Below, piece after piece: positions 20,547 to 29,388 of a DNA stretch of 64,000 nt (positions within the stretch are counted from its first letter, which is position 1; each line of letters starts with the position of its first letter). Source of the stretch: Mycobacterium sp. GA-1841. GTDB taxonomy: Bacteria > Actinomycetota > Actinomycetes > Mycobacteriales > Mycobacteriaceae. The DNA is taken from NCBI RefSeq assembly GCF_001954135.1, contig NZ_MBEQ01000081.1, positions 26,894 through 90,893 of the forward strand. The letters are read 5' to 3'. A program made the position numbers and the translations under genes. The notes beneath the pieces are model-generated. The model was not told where the DNA came from. It saw only the letters and a list, made by a program, of their open reading frames with translations, and did not search any database.

Positions 20547-21746
20547 GTGAGCGAAGGTCGCCTGTTTACCAGTGAGTCGGTAACCGAAGGACATCCCGAC
20601 AAGATCTGTGATGCGATCAGCGACTCGGTGCTCGACGCGCTGCTGGACCAGGATCCCAAGTCGCGGGTTGCGGTGGAGACGCTGGTCACCACGGGCCAGG
20701 TGCACGTCGCCGGTGAGGTCACCACCTCCGCCTATGCCGACATTCCCAAGATCGTGCGCGACCGAATCCTCGAGATCGGCTACGACTCCTCGACCAAGGG
20801 CTTCGACGGCGCGTCGTGCGGGGTGAACATCGCGATCGGCGCGCAGTCGCCCGACATCGCCCAGGGTGTGGACACCGCTCACGAGGCGCGGGTCGAGGGC
20901 GCCGGGGATCCGCTGGACTCGCAGGGCGCCGGTGATCAGGGCCTGATGTTCGGCTACGCGATCGGCGACACCCCCGAGCTGATGCCGCTGCCGATCGCGC
21001 TGGCCCACCGGCTGTCGCGGCGGCTGACCGAGGTGCGCAAGAACGGCGTGCTCGACTACCTGCGCCCGGACGGCAAGACCCAGGTCACCATCGCCTACGA
21101 CGGCAAGACCCCCGTGCGGTTGGACACCGTGGTGCTCTCGACGCAGCACGCCGACGGCATCGACCTGGATGGTCAGCTCACCCCGGATATCCGGGAGAAG
21201 GTCGTCAACACCGTGCTGGCCGATCTCAACCACGAGACGCTGGACACCTCTGATTTCCGCCTGCTGGTCAACCCGACCGGCAAGTTCGTGCTCGGCGGGC
21301 CGATGGGTGACGCCGGTCTGACCGGCCGCAAGATCATCGTCGACACCTACGGGGGCTGGGCCCGTCACGGCGGCGGCGCCTTCTCCGGCAAGGATCCGTC
21401 AAAGGTGGACCGTTCGGCGGCGTACGCGATGCGCTGGGTGGCCAAGAACGTCGTCGCTGCCGGGCTGGCCGAGCGCGTCGAGGTCCAGGTTGCCTACGCC
21501 ATCGGCAAGGCGGCCCCGGTCGGGCTGTTCGTCGAGACCTTCGGCACCGAGACCGTCGACCCGGCCCGCATCGAGAAGGCCATCAGCAGCGTGTTCGATC
21601 TGCGTCCCGGCGCGATCATCCGCGACCTGGACCTGCTGCGGCCCATCTACGCCCAGACTGCGGCCTACGGCCACTTCGGACGCACCGACATCGAGCTGCC
21701 CTGGGAGCAGCTCGACAAGGTCGAGGACCTGAAGGCCTCCGTCTAG
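20547..21746 (+). CDS. metK: S-adenosylmethionine synthetase
   Basis: MetK (399 residues) makes S-adenosylmethionine from methionine and ATP. Signatures are TEGHPDKICDAISD near the N-terminus, GAGDQGLMFGYA and GGAFSGKDPSKVDRSAAYA, which bind ATP and triphosphate. The length is normal. The GTG at 20547 has AAGGAAGG upstream. It closes the mihF-metK block and is followed by a strong hairpin at 21759-21808 that separates it from the convergent monooxygenase gene. Confidence 0.98.
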   Translation: MSEGRLFTSESVTEGHPDKICDAISDSVLDALLDQDPKSRVAVETLVTTGQVHVAGEVTTSAYADIPKIVRDRILEIGYDSSTKGFDGASCGVNIAIGAQSPDIAQGVDTAHEARVEGAGDPLDSQGAGDQGLMFGYAIGDTPELMPLPIALAHRLSRRLTEVRKNGVLDYLRPDGKTQVTIAYDGKTPVRLDTVVLSTQHADGIDLDGQLTPDIREKVVNTVLADLNHETLDTSDFRLLVNPTGKFVLGGPMGDAGLTGRKIIVDTYGGWARHGGGAFSGKDPSKVDRSAAYAMRWVAKNVVAAGLAERVEVQVAYAIGKAAPVGLFVETFGTETVDPARIEKAISSVFDLRPGAIIRDLDLLRPIYAQTAAYGHFGRTDIELPWEQLDKVEDLKASV

Positions 21747-21758
21747 TTTTTTGCCGAG

Positions 21759-21808
21759 CAGACACAAACCCGTACCGTTTCAGCCGAAAAGGTACGGGTT
21801 TGTGTCTG
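21759..21808. terminator. Bidirectional hairpin between metK and the convergent monooxygenase
   Basis: A perfect 18-base inverted repeat (21759-21776 with 21791-21808) encloses a 14-base loop. It lies between the metK stop and the stop of the minus-strand gene that ends at 21823. A T-run precedes the left arm, and the right arm is followed by a GC-rich tail. It probably ends both transcripts. Confidence 0.8.
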
Positions 21809-21822
21809 TTCGCGGGCTTGTT

Positions 21823-23295
21823 CTATGGGGTGAACGCGTAATCGTCCAGGGGGAAGCGGCGGCTGCGCCAGTAGGCCTCGAAGGTGGTGGCCGGCCGTAG
21901 CGGCACGTCCCCGTTGCGGTCGAAGTAGTAGCTGTTGGCCTGTGAACAGCTGTCCTGCCAGAAGATCTGGCGGTGACGCTTGCGCATCATCTCCGAGAAG
22001 TACCGGTCGTTGGCCTCCGGGCGGACCTCGACGCGGCGGGCCTGCTTCTTGTTGGCTTGGGCGATACAGCGCACCAGATGACGGGTCTGGGCCTCGATCA
22101 ACGCGAAGTACGAGGATCCGACGTAGCCGTACGGGCCCATGACCGAAAAGAAATTCGCGAACCCCGGAACGCTGACACCTTCATAGGCCTGCATCCGGTG
22201 CTGCATCCAGAACTCGCTCAGCGTTTGCCCATCCGAACCGACGACCACGAACGGCAGCGCGTCGACATCCATCACCTTGAAACCGGTGGCCAGGATGAGC
22301 ACATCGACGTCATGGCTTTCACCATCGGCGGTCGCCACACCCGAACCGGTGATCTTGTCGATCGGTTCGGTGACCAACCGCACGTTGTCCCGGTTGAAGG
22401 TGGCCAGATAGGTGTTGTGGAACCCGGGTCGTTTACATCCCACCGCGTAGCGCGGTGTGAGCTTGTCGCGTACCTCCGGGTCGTGCACCTGTTGCCGGAG
22501 GTAGGCCCTGCCCGCCGCGCCAGCCCGCTGGGCGAACGGGTTGACCGTGAAGTACTGCGCGGCCAGCGGGAAGGTGAACTCCACATACGCCTGGCTGAGC
22601 ATCCGGTGCAGTGTCCGGCCGCCGGGCAGCCGCATGAGTCGGCGGGCGATCGGCGGGATCGGCACGTCGAATTTCGGGAAGCACCAGATGGGCGTGCGTT
22701 GAAACACCGTGAGCTGCTTGACCTTCGGGGCGATCTCGGGAATCACCTGAACCGCGGAGGCGCCGGTGCCGATGATCGCCACCCGCTTGCCGGTCAAGTC
22801 CTGGGTGTGATCCCACCGGGCTGTGTGCACCGTGGTCCCGGCGAAGGTGTCGACGCCGTCGATGTCGGGCAGCTTGGGGATGGTCAGCACCCCGCTGGCG
22901 TTGACCAGGAACCGGGACGTGAGGGTGTCTCCGGACTCCAGTTCGAGCCGCCACAGGTTCTTCTCGTCGTCGAACACCGCGCGGGTGACGGTGGTGCTGA
23001 ACCGGATCCGGGGCCGCAGGCCGTACTTGTCCACGCAGGTGTCGGCGTAGGTGCGCAACTCGCTGCCGGGGGCATAGGTGCGCGACCATTTCCGCGATTG
23101 CTCGAACGAGAACTGATACGAGAACGACGGAATATCCACGGCCACACCGGGATAGGTGTTCCAAAACCAGGTGCCCCCGGCCCCGTCGCCGGCTTCGAGG
23201 ATGAGGTAGTCATGCAGTCCCGCCTTGTCCAGCGCGATGGCGGTGCCGATGCCGGAGAATCCGGCACCGACGATGAGCGTGTGAAAGTCGGGCAT
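21823..23295 (-). CDS. Flavin-containing Baeyer-Villiger-type monooxygenase (Rv1393c type)
   Basis: This 490-residue FAD/NADPH monooxygenase has the FAD motif GAGFSG near residue 10, GGTWFWNTYPGVAVD, and the NADP motif GTGASAVQ. Its fingerprint FAGTTVHTARWD keeps the canonical histidine, unlike the enzyme at 4717-6312. The start at 23295 has GGGAGG about six bases upstream. It is the positional equivalent of Rv1393c, next to metK and adjacent to a P450. The cytochrome P450 upstream is now a remnant, so any joint oxidation pathway has probably lost that step. Substrate unknown; ketones or sulfides are typical for the family. Confidence 0.9.
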   Translation of the reverse strand: MPDFHTLIVGAGFSGIGTAIALDKAGLHDYLILEAGDGAGGTWFWNTYPGVAVDIPSFSYQFSFEQSRKWSRTYAPGSELRTYADTCVDKYGLRPRIRFSTTVTRAVFDDEKNLWRLELESGDTLTSRFLVNASGVLTIPKLPDIDGVDTFAGTTVHTARWDHTQDLTGKRVAIIGTGASAVQVIPEIAPKVKQLTVFQRTPIWCFPKFDVPIPPIARRLMRLPGGRTLHRMLSQAYVEFTFPLAAQYFTVNPFAQRAGAAGRAYLRQQVHDPEVRDKLTPRYAVGCKRPGFHNTYLATFNRDNVRLVTEPIDKITGSGVATADGESHDVDVLILATGFKVMDVDALPFVVVGSDGQTLSEFWMQHRMQAYEGVSVPGFANFFSVMGPYGYVGSSYFALIEAQTRHLVRCIAQANKKQARRVEVRPEANDRYFSEMMRKRHRQIFWQDSCSQANSYYFDRNGDVPLRPATTFEAYWRSRRFPLDDYAFTP

Positions 23296-23782
23296 GGGTC
23301 GCCTCCCGGCTGCGGCCGATCATGTGGACACCGTGTGTGGGTTGCACTCTCAACCTAGTCTCCGTCTCCACCGAGTGGCCAGGATCGAGATCGAAATCGA
23401 ACCGTTGGCTCATGATCGCGGCGATCAACACCATCTCAATCAGGGCGAAACTGTGCCCGATGCAGACCCGGCGTCCACCGCCAACGGGATACAGGCCGAG
23501 CATGGGCGATTCTTGGTCGCCTCGCCCAGGGAACGGGCTGGGGTCAAACGTGTCCGGATCTGGCCGCCATCGTTTGTCGTGGTGGATCCGATAAGTCGGG
23601 ATGATGACCGTCGTGCCCGAGCGGATGTGGTGGCGGTCGATTGCGTCGGGCTCGACTGCTTCGCGCGCGAAGATCCATACCGGAGAGTGACAACGCTGCG
23701 ACTCCTGTGGACACGCAGTGGTCGACGCCATCCGGGTCAGTTCGCCTGCCGCGGGAGCCCGTCCGCTCCCGCAGTCGTTTCG
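23210..23782 (-). pseudogene. 5'-deleted cytochrome P450 remnant (CYP132 position)
   Basis: Only the last ~170 residues of a P450 survive on the minus strand. Reading backwards from 23782, they run from the end of the J-helix region through the K-helix ExxR (ESQR) and PVWIFAREA. Then come RIHHDKRWRPDPDTFDP and the heme-ligand loop GGGRRVCIG with its cysteine, ending in PTHGVHMIG. The first two thirds, including the I-helix oxygen-binding motif, is missing. The homology begins right beside the stop of the upstream gene (23783-24667), so a deletion or insertion junction lies near 23775-23785. The frame then runs on past the natural C-terminus into the monooxygenase start. In M. tuberculosis the same place holds cyp132 (Rv1394c). 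Confidence 0.8.
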
Positions 23783-24667
23783 TCATTTGATCTCCACCCA
23801 GGATGCCTCCGGCCCAAGGGCGGCATTGAACTCCGCAATCTGCGCCGGGGTTGTGTACGTGATGTCCAGATTCATGCTCTCCTGCGAGACGTAGAAGCGT
23901 TCAGCGCATTCTGGTGGGGCGAAGATCGGCGCCAATTGTTCGATCAGCCCGTCGGGTTGGTACTTGGCGTACACGGTGAAGGGCAGCGAGTACCGGGTGG
24001 TGTCCATCTCGAATTCGATGACGGCGTTGGGTATCGGGTCCAAGCTGGGGCGCTGATGGTCGTCGGTGGTGCCGAACCTGATCTGACGCAACGGGCCGGA
24101 ATATCCGCTGATGCGTGCGAATTCACGCACGATCTCGAATGCATCGTCGTCGTAGAACTCCACCTGGTTGGTGAAGAACGCCAGGTGGCGAAGCGGTGGC
24201 ACCCGCTCGTCCGCCAGCATTTCCAAAACCATCATCACCGAGTGGATATCCATGTCCTCGAATACGTCGGTGTGTTCGGCGCACTCGATGACTTCGTCAT
24301 CGGATACTTCGCCGGGGTCGAGAATCCCCGCCGTTTCCAGCAGAGCGAACATCGCCAGCAGTTGTTCCTGAAGTTCAGGTGCAAGTGGGTGCCGCCATCG
24401 CGGCGGCGGGGGTCGGTTCGGGTCGGGTGGTGAGTACGGCGGTTCCTCATCGCGAGCTTCGAGAAACTCGTTGTAGGCCTGCCGTAGGCATCCGAGACCA
24501 AACGCGAGAATTCCCCACGCGACCAGTTGGTTCGGCATGGGGGTATTCGGGATCGTCCACAGCCCTAGCAATCCCATGCCGAGGCCGCACACCAAATAGA
24601 GCAGTGGACCGATCCAGCGCGTCCGGTACAGCACCTGATCAAAGAGGTCCGTCCACCGCGAGCTCAC
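23783..24667 (-). CDS. Hypothetical membrane-anchored protein
   Basis: This 294-residue protein of unknown function starts with GTG at 24667. Two hydrophobic helices lie near residues 18-36 (WIGPLLYLVCGLGMGLLGL) and 47-62. A Pro-rich linker (EEPPYSPPDPNRPPPPRW) follows, then a soluble acidic domain of about 200 residues. The soluble domain contains DVFEDMDIHSVMMVLEMLAD and a C-terminal part with FEMDTTRYSLPFTVYAKYQ. No enzyme motif is visible. It lies directly against the truncated P450, which suggests it arrived with the event that deleted the P450 5' end. Confidence 0.72.
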   Translation of the reverse strand: MSSRWTDLFDQVLYRTRWIGPLLYLVCGLGMGLLGLWTIPNTPMPNQLVAWGILAFGLGCLRQAYNEFLEARDEEPPYSPPDPNRPPPPRWRHPLAPELQEQLLAMFALLETAGILDPGEVSDDEVIECAEHTDVFEDMDIHSVMMVLEMLADERVPPLRHLAFFTNQVEFYDDDAFEIVREFARISGYSGPLRQIRFGTTDDHQRPSLDPIPNAVIEFEMDTTRYSLPFTVYAKYQPDGLIEQLAPIFAPPECAERFYVSQESMNLDITYTTPAQIAEFNAALGPEASWVEIK

Positions 24668-25100
24668 CGCGTAATCATGCCCGAACGGCGGATGCGGATT
24701 CGAAGATTCGAGTGCAGTCGGCTGGGTTGATCCGTCTTCAGGTGGCGTTGCCGGCTGCGCTCGGCTCGGCGCTCGCTGGGGGCACGGGCGTCGGAGAAAA
24801 CACGCGAAAGTAGGGCGGGAGCGGAGAGATGCTGATATTTACCGTGTTTGGCGGAACGCCAGCTTCTGCGACGGGACGTAAACGAGTCTCTGGCGCACCT
24901 ACGCGGAGGTGGTGGAGTCCACGCTGGGCTGCCGAAACGTCGGATGGGCGAGGGTTCGTGATCGAAGTCCACTCAGGTACCGTCCGCCTTACATCGGCCC
25001 GCCACGTTAAGGAACCCGTAGTTGACGAGAGATCAGTGCGGTTGTACGACAGCGTATTCGGATAGGAGTACAGCCGAGCGAATGCCTGATCGATCACATC
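24668..25100. other. 433-base stretch without a convincing gene
   Basis: Short open frames exist on both strands (for example 24829-25065 plus and 24738-25097 minus) but none has a good ribosome site or recognisable protein. The region presumably holds the promoter of the minus-strand gene starting at 24667 and the end of the DUF805 transcript. Nothing else is seen. Confidence 0.5.
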
Positions 25101-25592
25101 TCATCCGGGAGCGGAGTCATAGTCGTAGTCATCGCGGCGGTCGAAGCGTTCACCAAGAGGTTTGGAGGGCAGCACGCCGAAGACAATCGCCAACACAGAT
25201 CCGATGTAGGGCAAAAAGAGTAGGAGGCACATCCACCCCGACAAGTCGGCGTCATGGAGCCGGCGGACCATGAGTGCCCAGCTTGGAACCACGCACACCA
25301 ATACGAATACTGCCACCGGCAGCAGGGACAGGCGTCCGAGCGCGCTGGGGTCTCCGGCTACGGCGACGATTGCCACGCAGAAGATGGTGACGGTTGCGAT
25401 TGCCAGTTGGACCCACCAGTACTCACTGCGCGACGCGCGACCGGAGAAGCGTGCGTAACTGCGAAAGAACCGCGCCAGTGCCTGGCCAAATGTAGCCCCG
25501 TACAACGGCAGCGTCAGATCGCGTGGGTCCGTGGCACCGAGCGGCTCGGATGGATACTGCTCTTCGAACGACGTTTCCTCGCTGCGGGTCAT
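25101..25592 (-). CDS. DUF805 family membrane protein
   Basis: This 163-residue integral membrane protein shows the DUF805 hallmark FSGRASRSEYWW followed by about four hydrophobic segments and the conserved MVRRLHDADLSGW. DUF805 proteins are small inner-membrane proteins of unknown role. The ATG at 25592 is preferred since AGAGGA precedes it by a few bases; an in-frame ATG at 25670 would add 26 residues of low similarity. It diverges from the TPR-AAA+ gene at 25803, with 132-210 bases between them depending on the start. Confidence 0.82.
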   Translation of the reverse strand: MTRSEETSFEEQYPSEPLGATDPRDLTLPLYGATFGQALARFFRSYARFSGRASRSEYWWVQLAIATVTIFCVAIVAVAGDPSALGRLSLLPVAVFVLVCVVPSWALMVRRLHDADLSGWMCLLLFLPYIGSVLAIVFGVLPSKPLGERFDRRDDYDYDSAPG

Positions 25593-25802
25593 TGATTCCT
25601 CTGCTCGATTATTCGGTTGTGCCACGGAACCGTCCTGTTCCGCTGTCCCATCCACGGGGGCTGAGATCAACGCGGACGGTACACCGTTGCCTGAAGCAAT
25701 GGATGCAAATGAGCGGAGTACAAGCCAGCGCAGCAGGAGGTGATTACGCTATCGCTGCGGGTCTCACCGGAGGACCGTTTGCGGGTGGGAGGACGGCACT
25801 GA

Positions 25803-27053
25803 ATGGCGGTAGACCCTCAGCTGCTGGCTGCGATCGACGGTGCGGTCCAGGCCGACCCGGCCAATCGAGCGCTGCGCCTGCATCTGGCAGATCTGCTCCT
25901 CGACGACGGCCAGTATGTCGCGGCACTCGGCCATTGCGAGCTGCTGCTCCAGCAGTCGCCCGGGGACGCCGATGCCTTGGCGCGCAAGAGCGCCGCCCTG
26001 GCCGGATTCGGCATGCCCGCACCCGCACCGCAACCGACCGCCCCCGAGCAGGGTGCACCCGCACCGCCACCATCGCCTGCGCCGGAGACGCCGCCTGCGA
26101 CTCCGCTGTCTTCTGGGCAGAACGAAGCATGGGCCACAGCCGACGACGATGACGACGCCATCCCGGTCAGCGACTTGATGGAGATCGTCCGGCCGGAGCT
26201 CACACTCGACGATGTGGCCGGCATGGAGGACATCAAGCAACGGCTGCGGATGAGCTTTCTCGAACCTATGCGCAATGAGGAGCTGCGTAAGTCGTTCGGG
26301 CACGCGTTGCGGTCCAGCCTGCTGTTGTGGGGGCCGCCCGGTTGCGGCAAGACGTTCCTGGCGAAGTCGCTGGCCGGCGAACTCGGTCTGTTCTTCATCC
26401 ACGTCGGCATCGCCGACATCCTCGACAAATGGCTTGGCAACAGCGAGCGCAACATCAAGAGCGTTTTCGATGAAGCCCGGCAGATGCGCCCCACCGTGTT
26501 GTTCATCGACGAGCTCGACGCACTCGGCCACAAGCGCGCCCAGACATCGAGCTTCATCCGCAGCATCGTCAATCAGTTGCTGCTGGAACTCGACGGGGCC
26601 ACCAGCGACAACGAGGGAATTCTGGTGCTCGGGGCGACCAACCAGGTGTGGGATGTCGATCCCGCACTGTTGCGCCCCGGCCGCTTCGACCGCAAGGTGC
26701 TGGTGCTGCCGCCCGATCGTCCTGCCAGGGAGGCGATCCTTTCTCACCATCTGCGCACCAGCCCGACGGAGCGGCTGAACCTGTCCGCCGTCGCCGACCG
26801 TACCGAGGGGTACTCGGGCGCAGATTTGGCGGGTCTGTGCCGCCACGCCGTCGAGTTCGCGCTGCACGACTCGGTGCGACGCGGGTCCACCCAGCCGGTC
26901 AACCAACGTCACCTCGAGAAGGCATTCAAAGACACCCAAGCCAGCACGGCGTCCTGGTTCAGCCTGGCCCAGAACTACGTCGCGTTCGCCGAAAACAGCG
27001 AGGACTACACGGAACTCGATCGCTACCTCGCAAGGAGAAAGAAGCGGCGATGA
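25803..27053 (+). CDS. TPR-AAA+ ATPase (Cdc48/FtsH-like AAA domain)
   Basis: This 416-residue ATPase has an N-terminal helical repeat region (residues 1-70) resembling TPRs and a Pro/Ala linker (71-100). One AAA module follows. Walker A is GPPGCGKT (177-184), Walker B VLFIDELDA (232-240). The pore-loop aromatic is in DKWLGNSE (W210), and the arginine-finger region is DPALLRPGRFDR. A C-terminal helical lid ends in an Arg/Lys tail. The pore loop suggests it threads or remodels protein substrates. It is coupled by ATGA overlap to a TPR membrane protein, probably its anchor or adaptor. The domain order is like the ESX ATPase EccA, but the AAA domain is of the Cdc48 class and no ESX genes are near. 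Physiological role unknown. Confidence 0.88.
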   Translation: MAVDPQLLAAIDGAVQADPANRALRLHLADLLLDDGQYVAALGHCELLLQQSPGDADALARKSAALAGFGMPAPAPQPTAPEQGAPAPPPSPAPETPPATPLSSGQNEAWATADDDDDAIPVSDLMEIVRPELTLDDVAGMEDIKQRLRMSFLEPMRNEELRKSFGHALRSSLLLWGPPGCGKTFLAKSLAGELGLFFIHVGIADILDKWLGNSERNIKSVFDEARQMRPTVLFIDELDALGHKRAQTSSFIRSIVNQLLLELDGATSDNEGILVLGATNQVWDVDPALLRPGRFDRKVLVLPPDRPAREAILSHHLRTSPTERLNLSAVADRTEGYSGADLAGLCRHAVEFALHDSVRRGSTQPVNQRHLEKAFKDTQASTASWFSLAQNYVAFAENSEDYTELDRYLARRKKRR

Positions 27054-28192
27054 CGTCAATGGCCGAGCGTGCCGCGGAAAAGGTACGGATTCTCCTCGAA
27101 CTCGACCGCAACGAGGAAGCCGCCCAGGCGGCACGCGCCGGATTGCAGAGCGACCCGAACAACGCCGGGCTGCTGGGTCTGCTTGCTTCCGCGCTGTATG
27201 CGAAAGGTCAGATGCGCGAGGCCCGCAAGTGGTCCGAACGCTCCCTGGCCATCGACCCGCACCAGGCCTCGGTCCATGACATCCGGGCGCGAGCCATCAT
27301 CAACGGTGCGGGAAAGCCCAAGGAGGCGGTCGAATCTGCGACTGCGGCAGTGAAACTCGCGCACACCCGCGCGTACTACCGCTACACGCTGACCCGCGCT
27401 CAGCTCAAGGCCAAACAACGCAAGGCCGCGCAGGCGACCGCGGAGTCGATTCGCACCATCGCCCCGGCTTCGTCGTTGGGCCCGCTCTCGGAAGCGATCG
27501 TCGAGATCGACCGCGCGAGGTTCTTGAGAATTCATCCGCTGTGGGCAGTGATGGCTGTGCTGATAACTCGGGGTGCGGTCCTGATTTTCTGGGCGATCTG
27601 GTGGCTCTACGCGTACCTTCGGCGGCGCGGGCCGCTGCGGCGCGCCGACGCTCACCTCATGGAAGCGCTGCGACTCGACCCCGGCGACGCCTTCACCCAT
27701 CGGGTTGCCGCCGAGGTCGCCCAGTACCGGTTCCGGTTCATCCGGGCCGTCGACTCCACTCTTGCCTCGGCAGCCATCGACGCCCACATGGTCGATCCGA
27801 CCGAGCTGGCTCGGGGCGTCGTGCGCAGAACCGCTGGGATTGCGGCGGTGAGCTTCGTCTTCTGGTGTGTGCTTCTGCTCTCGACGCTCAGCTTCATCCC
27901 GTCCGCAGTCGCGACAGCTGTCCTCGGCACCGCACTCGTCGTCGCTGTCGCCGCGGGCGTCGTCTGGCTTTACGAGGAACAGACCAAACGGCTACCGCCA
28001 GGTGTCTTGCGACTCGTCCGTCGCCGCTGGGGCTTGCCTGCCACGGCGCTCGTGATGGCCACGTGGTTATTCATCGTCGCAGCGAGCAACACTCTGGACG
28101 TCGCGATACCAGCCGGTCTGGGAGCGGTGCTGCTGCTGGCCGGTTTCTGTGTGCTGACTGCGCGACTGGTGTCCGCCAGGCGCACCGGCTGA
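27050..28192 (+). CDS. TPR-containing polytopic membrane protein, partner of the AAA+ ATPase
   Basis: This 380-residue protein has an N-terminal cytoplasmic TPR array (residues 5-150, for example AALYAKGQMREARKWSERSL-like repeats). A membrane helix lies near residues 164-190 (LWAVMAVLITRGAVLIFWAI). A second TPR-like pair follows, then four more helices near 263-282, 285-307, 330-346 and 352-371. The start overlaps the ATPase stop (ATGA), so the two are made together. The arrangement suggests a membrane platform that recruits the ATPase through TPR-TPR contacts. I do not recognise a named family. Confidence 0.82.
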   Translation: MTSMAERAAEKVRILLELDRNEEAAQAARAGLQSDPNNAGLLGLLASALYAKGQMREARKWSERSLAIDPHQASVHDIRARAIINGAGKPKEAVESATAAVKLAHTRAYYRYTLTRAQLKAKQRKAAQATAESIRTIAPASSLGPLSEAIVEIDRARFLRIHPLWAVMAVLITRGAVLIFWAIWWLYAYLRRRGPLRRADAHLMEALRLDPGDAFTHRVAAEVAQYRFRFIRAVDSTLASAAIDAHMVDPTELARGVVRRTAGIAAVSFVFWCVLLLSTLSFIPSAVATAVLGTALVVAVAAGVVWLYEEQTKRLPPGVLRLVRRRWGLPATALVMATWLFIVAASNTLDVAIPAGLGAVLLLAGFCVLTARLVSARRTG

Positions 28193-28326
28193 CCTGAACT
28201 CGTTGCCGTCGTTGGCCATGATCTCGGTCCACTCACCAGCCCATGTCGCGCGCCCCGAATGAACGTTCCGCGCCCGCATTTCGTTTCACACTGGACAGAG
28301 TCCAGACGCGAGAGGGTGCGACCACG

Positions 28327-29388
28327 ATGGAACTGAGCCGCAGGGGAGCGTTGCTGGGATTGACCGCCATGGGCGGTGTAGCGGTCGCCGCGGTGGGCGG
28401 ACTTGGTGAGGCGGCGGGCTGGCTGCGTTCTGACGCGCTGACGCCGGACCGGTTCGCCGACCGGTTCGAGCAGGTGGCCGGCCGTCACGAGGGATTTCGG
28501 CGCAACCACGCCAAAGGGCTGGCGGCAACCGGAACGTTCACCAGCAACGGTGCCGGTGCCCAGGTGAGCCGGGCCGCCGTGTTCACACCGGGCACAGTGC
28601 CTGTGGTGGGCAGGTTCTCGCTGTCGGGTGGGTTGCCCGATCAACCTGACAAGAACGACACCGTCCGAGGTCTGGGCCTGGTGTTCGAGCTTCCCGATGG
28701 CCAGCAGTGGCGCACGGCGATGATCAACATCCCGGTGTTTCCCGACGCCACACCGCAAGGCTTCTACGACCGCATGTTGGCGTCGCGGCCCCAGCAGCAG
28801 ACCGGGAAGCCCGACCCCCAGGCGATGGCGGCGTTTCTGGCCGGTCACCCGGAAACCGCCGCGGCGATGAAGATCATCAAGCAGAGCCCACCGAGCGCCG
28901 GGTTCGCCGACAGTACGTACCACGGCCTCAACGCTTTTCGCGCTACCAATGCTCAGGGCGAGACCACGGAGATCCGCTGGGCAGCTGTGCCGCTAGAGCA
29001 CGAACAGCCCGCCGCACGGCCGCCGAGCGAGGACAAGAACGCTCTATTCGACACACTGATCGACACGGTGGCGCGCGGACCGGTCAGTTGGAAGTTGATC
29101 CTCACGCTGGCCGACCCGACCGATCCCACGCACGATGCCACCCTTCCGTGGCCACCGGACCGACCGACGATTGACGCGGGCACCATCACCATCGACGCCG
29201 TCCACACCGAGGGGCCCGGCAACGCCCGCGACGTGAACTTCGACCCACTCGTGCTGCCTGACGGCTTGGCCGCGGCCGACGATCCGTTGCCGCGCGCACG
29301 GTCAGCGGTGTATGCCCGCTCGTTCGACCGCCGCGCCCGAGAACCCAAGTCTCCCAGCGCAGTCGTCGTCTCCGGGGGAGCGCAGTGA
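28327..29388 (+). CDS. Catalase-related heme peroxidase, SrpA type, Tat-exported
   Basis: This 353-residue protein starts with a twin-arginine signal (MELSRRGALLGLTAMGG). The heme-side motif FRRNHAKGLAATGTF is the short catalase-related (SrpA) form of the catalase distal site. RARSAVYARSFDRR near the C-terminus probably supplies the proximal ligand region. Such proteins use peroxides to oxidise small substrates and lack the full catalase C-terminal domains. The ATG at 28327 is chosen because GAGAGG lies about ten bases upstream and the Tat signal starts there. A cytochrome b561 overlaps its end, so electrons may come from the membrane. Confidence 0.9.
   Translation: MELSRRGALLGLTAMGGVAVAAVGGLGEAAGWLRSDALTPDRFADRFEQVAGRHEGFRRNHAKGLAATGTFTSNGAGAQVSRAAVFTPGTVPVVGRFSLSGGLPDQPDKNDTVRGLGLVFELPDGQQWRTAMINIPVFPDATPQGFYDRMLASRPQQQTGKPDPQAMAAFLAGHPETAAAMKIIKQSPPSAGFADSTYHGLNAFRATNAQGETTEIRWAAVPLEHEQPAARPPSEDKNALFDTLIDTVARGPVSWKLILTLADPTDPTHDATLPWPPDRPTIDAGTITIDAVHTEGPGNARDVNFDPLVLPDGLAAADDPLPRARSAVYARSFDRRAREPKSPSAVVVSGGAQ

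Noticed and set aside
24829..25065. 78-residue open frame in the long gap
   Set aside because: No ribosome site of quality, no recognisable protein, and overlapping open frames on the other strand are equally long.
25735..25744. Perfect Shine-Dalgarno AGGAGGTGAT before the AAA+ gene
   Set aside because: No ATG, GTG or TTG lies at a proper distance, and the AAA+ start at 25803 has its own site and a stop codon just before it.
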